64,000 nt of DNA from Haematococcus lacustris (Eukaryota > Chlorophyta > Chlorophyceae > Chlamydomonadales > Haematococcaceae): positions 124,001 through 188,000 of the forward strand of contig JASKMD010000027.1 in NCBI GenBank assembly GCA_030144725.1, in the 5' to 3' direction. Each line of letters begins with the position of its first letter. Position 1 is the first letter of the stretch. A model generated the notes under the pieces. The model was not told the origin of the DNA. It worked only from the letters and a program-made list of their open reading frames with translations, and searched no databases. Made by a program: the position numbers and the translations under genes. Positions 20,912 through 31,258 of the stretch are shown here, piece after piece.

Positions 20912-21500
20912 TATGCAATGCAATGCGATATACTGCAATGCAATGCAATGGACAGCCCTTCGACGCAACTCAAACACCCACTTCCATTGTTCCAACAGCA
21001 CGCCTCAGCGAAGAGCCGCGAGGTGAAGGCTGCCGTAGCTCGAGCACACCTCCGTAGCTCGAGCCAAACTCTTGCAGCCAAACTGGCCATGCATGAACTT
21101 TTCGCGTGTGAGATCGCGAGCTCGTATAAACGAGACGTGGACAGAACCGTGCAACCCATCGCCCTCCCTTGCCTTACTAGGGATTCCAACCATCACCACC
21201 ACGGTGTTCTTGCCGTGAGCACGCCCAGTCGCCCAGGCCCTATTTGAGGGCTGGGGTCCTGCAAGATGCCTTCACGCACACCTCGCACCCCCTCCCAACC
21301 CCTAGCAGCTTCACCCCCTCCCAGGCCCAGCATAGCCTTCCTACCTCCTCCTACCCTCTCCCACGCCCACCCCCTCAACCGCCCTCCTAACCCCCCCTCC
21401 CAACCCCTCCCAACCCCTTTACTGCCTTCCCACCCCCGCCACCCCCTCCCAACCCACTACCACCCCCTCCCGCCGTCGGGCTGGGCTGCGCTGGGCTGGG
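20912..21500. other. Upstream region of the Q-rich gene and C-rich low-complexity DNA
   Basis: 20912-21250 may hold the promoter or a 5' exon of the minus-strand Q-rich gene; a short 'tgcaatgcaatg' repeat lies at 20926-20950. From 21280 to 21480 the sequence becomes a run of CCTCCC and CCAACCCC words that grades into the pentamer array. Confidence 0.4.
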
Positions 21501-21503
21501 CTG

Positions 21504-22551
21504 GGCGGGGCGGGGCTGGGCTGGGCGGGGCGGGGCGGGGCGGGGCGGGGCGGGGCGGGGCGGGGCGGGGCGGGGCGGGGCGGGGCGGGGCGGGGCGGGG
21601 CGGGGCGGGGCGGGGCGGGGCGGGGCGGGGCGGGGCGGGGCGGGGCGGGGCGGGGCGGGGCGGGGCGGGGCGGGGCGGGGCGGGGCGGGGCGGGGCGGGG
21701 CGGGGCGGGGCGGGGCGGGGCGGGGCGGGGCGGGGCGGGGCGGGGCGGGGCGGGGCGGGGCGGGGCGGGGCGGGGCGGGGCGGGGCGGGGCGGGGCGGGG
21801 CGGGGCGGGGCGGGGCGGGGCGGGGCGGGGCGGGGCGGGGCGGGGCGGGGCGGGGCGGGGCGGGGCGGGGCGGGGCGGGGCGGGGCGGGGCGGGGCGGGG
21901 CGGGGCGGGGCGGGGCGGGGCGGGGCGGGGCGGGGCGGGGCGGGGCGGGGCGGGGCGGGGCGGGGCGGGGCGGGGCGGGGCGGGGCGGGGCGGGGCGGGG
22001 CGGGGCGGGGCGGGGCGGGGCGGGGCGGGGCGGGGCGGGGCGGGGCGGGGCGGGGCGGGGCGGGGCGGGGCGGGGCGGGGCGGGGCGGGGCGGGGCGGGG
22101 CGGGGCGGGGCGGGGCGGGGCGGGGCGGGGCGGGGCGGGGCGGGGCGGGGCGGGGCGGGGCGGGGCGGGGCGGGGCGGGGCGGGGCGGGGCGGGGCGGGG
22201 CGGGGCGGGGCGGGGCGGGGCGGGGCGGGGCGGGGCGGGGCGGGGCGGGGCGGGGCGGGGCGGGGCGGGGCGGGGCGGGGCGGGGCGGGGCGGGGCGGGG
22301 CGGGGCGGGGCGGGGCGGGGCGGGGCGGGGCGGGGCGGGGCGGGGCGGGGCGGGGCGGGGCGGGGCGGGGCGGGGCGGGGCGGGGCGGGGCGGGGCGGGG
22401 CGGGGCGGGGCGGGGCGGGGCGGGGCGGGGCGGGGCGGGGCGGGGCGGGGCGGGGCGGGGCGGGGCGGGGCGGGGCGGGGCGGGGCGGGGCGGGGCGGGG
22501 CGGGGCGGGGCGGGGCGGGGCGGGGCGGGGCGGGGCGGGGCGGGGCGGGGC
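21504..22551. repeat. (GGGGC)n pentanucleotide array, ~1.05 kb
   Basis: An almost perfect run of GGGGC units, uniform from about 21521 to 22550 (roughly 206 copies), preceded by GGGCT variants at 21480-21520. Each strand is stop-free in all frames, which creates long spurious ORFs (Gly-Ala-Gly-Arg or Pro-Ala-Pro-Pro-Arg). G4-forming potential on the + strand is obvious. The length in the assembly may be inexact, since such arrays collapse or expand in sequencing. Confidence 0.97.
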
Positions 22552-22790
22552 CTGGTGGGGGGATGTAGAGATTGGGAGGTGGTGGTGGTGGTGGTAGGCA
22601 CATGGTGCACGGCAGGGTTCGGCAAGGACAAGCAATGCAGTTTGATGGCTGCACATGCATGAAGCATGGCAAGGAGCACGTCATGAGAGCTGGTGTGCCC
22701 GAACAGCCCATGCAGCTGCAGGACCAAGAACGGATGCAGCAACAAGACCAGTGACGGATGCAGTTGTAGGACTAGCAGGGGTCCGTGCGT
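22552..22790. other. Spacer between pentamer array and copia remnant
   Basis: Contains a short GGTGGT run (22577-22595) and a 'gatgcagcaacaagaccagtg' word. Nothing coding is supported. Confidence 0.4.
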
Positions 22791-22859
22791 GTATATGGAG
22801 GGGCGCTGTTACATCGGTTTGGCATGCCATGTGAACCGTTTCTACACTGACTCAAATTT

Positions 22860-23430
22860 TTTGAACACATTGCGCCGCTTAACTTTGGGCACACCCTCAA
22901 AACCCTCCGCACAGACAGGGGGGGGTGAGTTCACGGGGGGGGAGCTACAAGCCTGGCTGCGGGCAGAAGGGGTGATCCATGAGCAAACCGCCCCCTGCAG
23001 CCCTGAAATGTATGGCAGTGCTGAACGCATAAACCGCACTCTTGAAGAGTGTGTCCGGGCCATGACACAGGCATCCGGCACCCCCAAGCACTTGTAAGGT
23101 GAAGCTTTTCACACCGCTGCAGATCTTCACACCCTCAGTGCCGTGTCGGGCAAACCTTGCACTCCCCATGAGCTCATGTTTGGCGTTAAGCCTGATGTGT
23201 CGCACTTGCGGGTGTGGGGCTGCCCGGCATACGTGCATGACCCCATGCCTGCCAGCAAGCTGGGCAGCCGCTCTGTGAAGGGTGTGTTTGTTGGCTACGA
23301 GCGGGGGGGAAAGTCTTACCGGGTTTGGACTGGGGGCAGGATTCACGTCAGCAAATCTGTGTTGTTCAACGAGCAGGCCGTGCTAACCCTAACCCTAACC
23401 CGCTTTGCTCCTTATGCTGTCCTAGCACCC
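22860..23430 (+). pseudogene. Copia integrase pseudogene with frameshift, stop and telomere-like insertion
   Basis: The segment LKTLRTDRGG is in one frame up to a run of G residues at about 22917-22926 and continues as GEFTGGELQAWLRAEGVIHE in another, so the homopolymer has changed length. The catalytic Asp (TDRGG) and the Glu in ERINRTLEE are present. An in-frame TAA at 23095-23097 follows KHL, where copia proteins normally have Trp-Gly-Glu-Ala (KHLWGEA). Downstream HELMFGVKPDVSHLRVWGCPAYVH is intact. At about 23379-23399 'ctaaccctaaccctaaccc' inserts Leu-Thr repeats. Confidence 0.85.
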
Positions 23431-23629
23431 GCTGAGCTGGCTGCCCCGCCCGTGGGCGATGCATCCAGGAGGGGAGTAGATCACATGGTGCGGTCAGCAG
23501 TAACAGCGGCAGCGAGGGTAGCAGGGGAGTGGCCCCTGTTGTCAACCCCCATCGCCCATGTCAGCAGCAACAGCAGCAGTGGCGGTGGGGGACAAGCGGG
23601 CAGTGGGGGTGACCCCCTTGCTGCCCCGG

Positions 23630-23840
23630 GTAGTCCAGGTGGGTCTGGGGTTAGTTCAGGTGGGTCTGGGGGTAGTTAAGGTGGGGCTGGGGGTAGTCAA
23701 GGTGGGTCTGGGGTTAGTTCAGGTGGGTCTGGGGGTAGTTAAGGTGGGGCTGGGGGTTCGTTTAGGTGGGGCTGGGGGTAGTTAAGGTGGGGCTGGGGGT
23801 TAGTTTAGGTGGGGCTGGGGGTTAGTTTACGTGGGGCTAG
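23630..23840. repeat. 21-24-bp G-rich minisatellite in the copia linker
   Basis: Around ten imperfect units of the form 'ggtgggtctgggggtagtta' or 'ggtggggctgggggttagtt'. It lies between the integrase and RT parts of the copia remnant and contains several stop codons, consistent with non-coding decay. Confidence 0.85.
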
Positions 23841-24150
23841 TGGGGTGGAGTCTCCGGCTCCCATGCTCGCTCCCGCACCCAAGCACCCACCGCCTTTGCG
23901 TCGCTCCTCCCGCCCACACAAACCCACAGTCAAGTTCAGCGACTACCTCACCGTGTGACACTCAACACGCAACGTCAGTTGCAACAACAGTGAGGGTGCT
24001 GGGAGCAGTGGGAGTAGGAAGCTTTGGTGGGCAGCAGGGCAGCTGTAGTTAGCTCCTCCACCAAGCGCCGCTTCTTCAGCAAGGCTATGTTGAGGCGTGA
24101 AGCTGAGGAGTGGGGCCGTGCCATGGATGCCAAGATGGCCAGAGTGCAAC

Positions 24151-25816
24151 TCCCGCCAGCTGCATCTCCCGCTCGGCATGAGGCTGGTGATGGAGGGTGA
24201 GCAGCTCAACGAGCCGATGGGCGGTCTGATGTGGCTGTTCTCCTGCATGCAGTCCACTTACTGCCCCACAGCAGACACGGTGGCGGACACGCTAACGCTG
24301 CCTGGCAAGAAGTTGTGGGCATGCAAGGAGGGCATGAGGGTAGGCTAGAGTCAGCCCGGTGGGACAGGCCAGCTTATGTTGTGGTTTGGTGGCATGTTTG
24401 CGTACAGCAATCAAGCCATTTGTGAAGTCTGAAATCCATGTGTCATGGTGCAGCCCATGTTAGAAGTGCATACCTGCCTTGTTTGTCCGTGTCTGTACCT
24501 GCTAGCTTGCATGCTCTCTACACTTGTTGCTTGATCATCTGCTGCCACATAGTGCTCAGATGTCATCTCCTCCTAACATCATATCATTATGTCATCATCT
24601 TCACTTCTGTTGTGAGCTTGCATGGACACGCATGGTTTCCTGCATGTAGTCTCTTTTCCTGTGACGTTCCTTCACGTTACGCTTTAGCTTCATGGTCAAG
24701 GCCTGAGTGGGAGTGTAGTGGCGATGTCAGTCCAGGACCACTTGCTTAGGTTTAACTTGTTTAGTGTGACCAGTGCATCTGAGAAGTTGGCACGGCTGTG
24801 CCCCTTCTCACAGAGTCTTCTATCCAAGATGCGACGCAGATATAGAGATCACGTGGCTGAGACACGGCGTCGTTTTGATTCCCGGGGGTAACGGCTGACG
24901 GCTTCAGCGGTGAAAGCCATGATGAAATAACCGGGGGTAGGTTTTCTGTCAGTTGCGGGCGCTCGACATCCGCCTAACCGCGTCTTGTAGCATCAGTTCC
25001 CATCCCTCTGCGTACTTGTTTGCTTCTCTCGATTGCTTGCTCCCTCGCACACTATCAGCAAGTGCCACTAACTGATTTGTATTAGGCTAAAGTTGCATTT
25101 CTATTACGAACTTGGTTGCACGGCCCTGCGCCACTCGGCAGTGCGCTGCGATCGCTGCAGCCAACAAAGCAGAAATGGTCATTCCGATGAAAATGGCAGA
25201 GCGGCACTCCATTGCCAGATTAGAACTGCATCGTACCAATCTTGTATCCGCCTGCGCTACTTTCAGTCTAATGGCATAGCCTTCTTCATGCCACGGTGTT
25301 TAAGACGCAATGAAACAAGGGCCGTCAACCAAGCCAAAGCTGGACAGGGCCAACATCGTTCATTACACTGGGAACGAGCACGCCATGCCCAAACAATAGC
25401 ATGCGCACCCAAAGGCAGGAGGGGGGGAGCTTCTATGCTGGCATCCTCTGGGCTGCTTGGCTTAGCTGCCCATATATGCCTTGGCATCATAGCTGCATTC
25501 CTTACCAAACACAATGACGTCAGCCACCGGTGCACAGGCCACATGCACTCATGGGCACGCTGCGCACCTCTAGGTGCCATGCATGCCATGCGCATGTCTG
25601 CACTGCTGGTGCTGCACCCCCATGCCAGCTGTGCCATCATGTGGTGCGTCGATGGCTGGTGCGTGAGTGGTGCAGTGGGTGCATCTGCAGCAGTGGGCAG
25701 CGCAGCATTGAGCACGTGATGCAGTGCAGTCTATGGGTTCACAGATGCAGGCAGGTAGCTGGCGGCAGCTGTAGACAGACCTAGGAACTCACCACAGTGC
25801 CCAGCCACGTCACATC
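24151..25816. other. No supported gene; probably includes the 3' UTR of the RRM gene
   Basis: Open frames at 25093-25719 (+) and 25263-25715 (-) have no recognisable domain. The 24.8-25.1 kb stretch is unremarkable intergenic sequence. The minus-strand RNA-binding protein gene ends at 25817, so its 3' untranslated region must start here. Confidence 0.4.
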
Positions 25817-27638
25817 TCAGGCAGTTCCCCTGCAAACAGATGCAATGGGACCGGCAGCATTGCTGATCTTGACCCAGCATGACCCTACTTCCATTGTCTC
25901 ACTCCGCTGATGTATCCAACTCAGCAGCAGCCACTTACGGTGCGTGGTTGTCAGCTGGTCCGCCGCTGCCATCATAGGGCAATGGGTCGTACACGCTTGT
26001 GTTCTGCCCAGTTGGGGCGGTGGCCGGGGGAGGTCCGTTTGCACCTGCATCAGTCATCAGTCATCGACACCAGCCTTCAGCTATCAACACCAGCCTTCAG
26101 CTATCAACACCAGCCTTCAGCTAAGGCAATGGCACCCAGGGCATAGGCATGCTGTGCCTAGCATTGCACCGCTGGAACTCTGGCCTTGGTCAACCCAGAG
26201 CAACTCACCTGCATAGTCACGCTTCCTTCCAAAAGGGTTCCGGCTATACTGGATCCGGATGCCACCACGATCAGCATTGGACGCCAGGATCGCGTTTTGC
26301 TGCAGGATGCAACAATCAACAACAGTAGCAAGTGCTCAACAGTTCTTTCCTGCTCTATGGCTATATGCAACCAACAAAGCTATGGAGCTGCACCTGAGGC
26401 CCATCATGTACAGCCATGGCTGAGGGAATAGAGTCATACTCCACAAACGCAGTTGTGTTGCGTCCGCGCACCACCTTCAGCTGGCAAAATCCCTGCGCAG
26501 AGAGATGATTGGCATCTCAAACACCATTGGCGCAACATTCTTACCATACGGGCTGTAACAATGATGATGATGATGACCTTGCCTTGCCTGCTCTGCCAGG
26601 AGTCTCAATGCTGCTGTAAGGACTCACTGGCTGGTTCCCAAAAATTGCATGGAGCTCCGCTTCGCTGACAGTCTCACTCAGGTTCCCCACAAACAAGGTG
26701 TTGCATGGAGGATTGTCGGCAGGGGATCCGCCACTGCCTGAGTAAGGCTGCACAAGGAGGCCAATACACACCAGCACAAATGGTATCTCCTGGGCAGCTG
26801 CAAGGCGGTGACACTGGTGATGACAGACTGGTGATAACAAACATTTATCATCAACTCATGCTCTGTAAGGACTGATAAGTATGCCGACCTGCGAAGGCCT
26901 GTATGGTGCAGCAGAAGATGCAGATGGAGGGTAGCTGGTGCCAGCGTAGCCACCTCCCCCCACACGTGCACGCTTCAGAGCTGGGTCCTCATTCCTGATG
27001 TACATGTTCTTGCGTGCCATCTCACAGCGCAGCACTGAATTCTCATCAAAACTGCAAGGCACGGTGTCTCACATGGGTCGTGCGATGGGCCAGCCACGAT
27101 GGTCATGCAGCTTTCGCAACTCACTTCAACTGCTGAAGTTGGTCGCATGCGGCACGCGCGTAAGCAGCTGATGCAAACAGAGCGAACCCCTGTGCCTGTC
27201 CATTCTTCCAATTCATCTGGGCTTGCTGTGCAGAATAACAGCACAACGCAAATAGCAACGCGCAGTGAGATCGAGATGGGAAGCACGCAGCCGAGCAAGT
27301 GCCAAGCATCCCAGATGGGGGGTTACCTCGTAACCAGGCATGAAGCGCATCAGGTTGTTCAATTCACGGTCCTTCATGTCTGGCGGGAAGCCCGTCATAA
27401 AGACGGTGCGAACCTCATCGGAAGATGCTGGCGCAGCATACGCTGAGGTGCCACCATAGCTGTGGGGGCCCGCGCCATATGGAACTGGCGCTGGGTACGG
27501 ACTGGGTGCTGCATGTGATGCATAGCTAGGTGGAGGAGCACCGTATCCGCCGGGAGGGCCGCCGTACTGCTGGGAGTGCTGGTCTGGCTGCGCAGGGGGC
27601 GCGCTATAGTAGTTGGAGTAGTCTGGATAGCCCGACAT
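25817..27638 (-). CDS. Two-RRM RNA-binding protein (RBPMS / Couch potato / Scw1-like)
   Basis: Eight exons: complement(join(25817..25829, 25939..26044, 26209..26299, 26394..26492, 26628..26747, 26889..27051, 27125..27225, 27327..27638)), 334 residues, every junction GT-AG and in phase. Residues 1-75 are Tyr/Pro/Gly/Ser-rich and disordered (MSGYPDYSNYYSAPP). RRM1 spans ~77-157 (RNP2 VFMTGF, RNP1 QGFALFAS); a short Arg/Gly/Ser linker follows; RRM2 spans ~208-290 (RNP2 LFVGNL, RNP1-like TTAFVEYD, ending IQYSRNPFGRKR). This pattern, with a FPPDMKDREL helix and a final 'YSRNPFGRKR', is that of the RBPMS/Cpo/Scw1 family and related plant proteins, which bind RNA and regulate mRNA fate. It is transcribed divergently from transketolase. 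An upstream in-frame Met at 27686 is possible. Confidence 0.9.
26062..26123. repeat. 20-bp tandem repeat in an intron of the RRM gene
   Basis: Three copies of 'atcaacaccagccttcagct' (the first slightly diverged) lie just upstream, in the minus-strand sense, of the exon at 26044-25939. Confidence 0.85.
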
Positions 27639-28249
27639 AGTGGTTGTGGCGTGCAGCTCTGCGCGAGACGTTCGATGCTGGTGCATGGCAAGTTGAAAGA
27701 AAACCCATGGATTTGCTCCATGGCATTCAATCCTATCTATGGAAATGCCCGCTGGGGGGCATTGCCCGGTCTGGGCAGACCTTCACCTTCTTTATTTCCA
27801 CATGAATCATTAGTGGCAAGACTGGGAACTGCGTCTGATCCTACATTGTTGGTCTGCATTGGAAATGTTTGCCAGAGCCAGAGCTCCGGCCACACACATT
27901 TGAAGCACATTGACGCCATACATACTACAAGTACAAGGGCAAGCAGGAAATATTCCAGATATTCGAGATATTCCGTTGGAAACCGTATGATGCCGAGCCT
28001 GAACGCTGGGATACAGACACTGGGATGGTGTCCTTGCTAGGAGTGAACTTTTGCACCAGCAACCATGAGGGTCGCTTAGGAACAGGTCTCCATTTTCTTG
28101 CTTCGCACATCCACAGGCATAGACAGCGACTCTGGCGCGCAGTGCGGCATTCTGTGTAGGGACCTCATTCCCTGCGTCACACTAGGCGGAAAAGAACCTG
28201 ATCTTTCGACAACGAGCAACGTGCTCCCACTTGCAGTTCTCAGCCAAAA
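27639..28249. promoter_or_regulatory. Divergent intergenic region between the RRM gene and transketolase
   Basis: About 610 bp separate the two start codons, so both promoters and 5' untranslated regions must lie here. I see no TATA box or other motif that I would name with confidence. A short 'tattccagatattcgagatattcc' near-palindromic stretch occurs at 27951-27974. Confidence 0.5.
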
Positions 28250-31200
28250 ATGCAGACCAAGTGCTATGGAAAGCAGACACAGGCTGGGTCACTTGTGGGC
28301 CGCAAGGCAGCTGTGGTGCCTCGCCGCATCGCAGCGCCGCGGGTCAAGCATGTGCAGGCCCAGGCCGCGGTTGCTGCCCCGGCTATCAGCACGGAGGTCG
28401 TGGATAAGTGCGTGAACGCCATCCGCTTCCTGGCGATCGATGCCGTGAACAAGGCCAAGTCTGGGCACCCTGGGATGCCCATGGGCTGCGCCCCGATGGG
28501 CTACATTCTGTACAACGAGGTCATGAACCTGAACCCCGCCAACCCCAAATGGTTCAACCGCGATCGCTTCGTGCTGTCTGCCGGCCACGGATCCATGTTC
28601 CAGTACGCGCTGCTGCATCTGGCTGGCTACTCCAGCGTCACGGTAGGCGGCGAACGCTTTCTTATCCTAATCGCGGCGCATTGGCCTTGATGTTGTGCGA
28701 TATTGTGTTGCAGCTGGATGACCTGAAGTCTTTCCGCCAGTGGGGCAGCGTGACCCCAGGCCACCCTGAGAACTTCATCACAGCTGGTGTGGAGGTGACT
28801 ACAGGTAAGGCGAGCTAGGAAGCATGGGAGTCATGGGGCAATCTGGTTCCTGGCCATACTGCCCCTGCCATGCATCTGGTGCTCACATGGAGAATAATTG
28901 TGTTCGCAGGTCCTCTTGGCCAGGGCATCTGCAATGCTGTGGGTTTGGCTGCCGCTGAAGCTCACTTGGCTGCTCGCTTCAACAAGCCAGATGCACCCAA
29001 GATCGTGGACCACTACACGTAAGTCCAGGGCATGCTGATTGTGCTGGCATTAAGCGATTTAACCATTATCATGGTGCCATGCAACCTGCAACCTTGTAGT
29101 GACTGCATCCTCATTGTGACTGCACACCTGCCCACACACAGTGGCTTTTTCTTACACCTGGCTTTGACTCAGTGACCAGGCATGCTCAGGTATGCACAGT
29201 CAGGGTCATGTTGTTAAGTTTGCACAGGCACAGATTTGCACAGGCGCAGATTCCACAGGCATTCCACAGACACTGTGGCTGGAGACATATGATGGATGGA
29301 TGGTGGTGGTCATGGTGATGGTGGTGGCGGTGTTGACAGGTACTGCATCCTGGGTGATGGGTGCATGATGGAGGGCATCTCCAACGAGGCCTGCTCCCTG
29401 GCGGGTCACTGGGGCCTGGGCAAGCTCATCGCCCTGTATGACGACAACAAGATCTCCATTGACGGCAACACCGACATCTCCTTCACTGAGGATGTGGCCA
29501 AGCGCTACGAGGTACACAGCTGGTGTAGGCAGGAGGCAGGAGGGGCTCTGGCACTGATTCAGGCTTACCGGCAGCGCTGTGAGGTGCAAGCTGGGCAAGA
29601 AGGAGTTTTGCAAGTCGCTGGTTGCACTCTGGAGAAATTTGCGACTGGTTGTGCAGTTGTTGGTTGTAAGTTATGTTGAATGTTAGTTATGAGAGGCATG
29701 GGCAGATGTTGCAATGGGGAGGAGGCTGCAGGTGACAAGGTCGACAAGGCTAGCTGTCTCGCCCTGTCTGGCTCACTGTCTGGCTTCAGGCCCTGGGCTG
29801 GCACGTGATCACCATCAAGGATGGAAACCGTGACTATGATGCCATCCGTGCTGCCATTGCTGAGGCCAAGACTGTCACGGACAAGCCCACCCTGCTCAAG
29901 GTATGGGGCATGGCAGTGTTGACAGGAGTAGGGGTAAGGGTAGGGGCGTGGCAGTGGGGTTGACGAGGCAGGGGTTAGGTTCAGCGCAATGTGCTTGTGG
30001 TCAGACATACTTGAAAGAACCTGAGGTCAGGCTGCAGGTTGGGCACTGAAGTACTTGCTGGGAAAGGCAGGGGTGGGCTGAGGTTGAGCGCAAGAGGCTA
30101 GTGGTCAGGCAGACTCGCAAAAAGCCTGGTCAGGCCAAGTTGTAGGTCAGGCAGACGCTGTCCTCCCTCACGGCTGCCAGACAAGCTGGAGTGAAGGTGT
30201 TCAGATCTACTTGGCAAGATGAGGCCCACAGGGTTAGGGGCGGTGGTGAGGGAGGTGTGTGTGTGTGTGCAGAGGCCAGTTCTGTGTGTGTGTGTGCAGA
30301 GGCCAGTGTGTGCAGAGGCCAGTGTGTGTGTGTGTGCAGAGGCCAGGCCAGAGTTCGTGTTTCTTAGCAAAAGTAGCCGAGGATGAGGCCAAGGCGAGGT
30401 GGTTACGGAGGAATTAAGAGGTGCGGGTGGCCTATTGTGCAGGTGTCCACCCTGATTGGCTATGGCTCTCCCAACAAGGCCAACACCTATGAGGTGCATG
30501 GCGCTGCCCTGGGTGCTGAGGAGACAGCTGCCACCCGCAAGAACCTGGGCTGGCAGTACGGAGAGTTTGAGGTGCCTGAGGATGTGTACGAGGCATTCCG
30601 CCATGTGGGTGCCTCCGCCTCTGCCACCCCTTCTCTGCCTTGCTCTGTCCATGCGCGCCCCCTGCCCTTCTTACCTCGCCCTCACTCTACTGCTGCTGGG
30701 GCTGGGGCTGCAGTGCGAGCACTGAGGAGGGTGGTGTGTGCTGAGCCATGGGAAGATGCTCACCCCTTGCCCCTTGCACACCAAGCTGGTTTCCAGCCCT
30801 TCCAAAGTCCAAAACCTCCTGTCCCCCTGCGTGACTGGGTTGCCTCCTGAGCCATGTGAGGATACGCCCCTACCACCCCTACCACCCCCACACTCGGCTC
30901 CGCCCCAGACTCTGGACACTGACAAGCACCTACTAGCTTGGGTCACAACTCACAGCCAATACTCGCTAGGTACAAAAATCATGTTCCAGGTCGGGTCAGA
31001 AACAAGGAGGGGTTACAATTCATGTCCAGGGTGGGCAAGGGTTGCAACTCGTCTCCATGACTGGCCCATTCTCATGGCACATGGCAGGTGTCAGTGACTG
31101 GGGTAGAGGTATGGCAAGGCCAGCGTGTCTGTCTTGTCTGACCTGAGTTGGTCCTTGGCTGGGAGTGCCAAAGCCTGTGGCCGTCTCAATTCTGGTACAC

Positions 31201-31258
<58 letters not shown>

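Larger units (their letters stand above)
22795..24150 (+). mobile_element. Decayed Ty1/copia pol fragment (integrase to start of reverse transcriptase)
   Basis: Order on the + strand: integrase core, the GKxV/GYxxxxK-type post-integrase segment (GVFVGYERGGKSYRVW), a variable linker with a tandem repeat, the basic linker RRSSRPHKPTVKFSDYL, then FSKAMLRREAEEWGRAMDAKM, which fits the opening of copia reverse transcriptases (EA....EW..AM..E). Several lesions are visible and no LTRs were found. This is an old fragment. Confidence 0.8.

Noticed and set aside
21266..22745. Gly/Arg/Ala and Pro/Arg/Ala ORFs of about 400-450 codons
   Set aside because: They are translations of the GGGGC pentamer array on both strands.
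25093..25719. A 208-codon plus-strand ORF
   Set aside because: No domain, unnatural composition (many Cys, His, Met), no splice support, and it overlaps the expected 3' UTR of the RRM gene.
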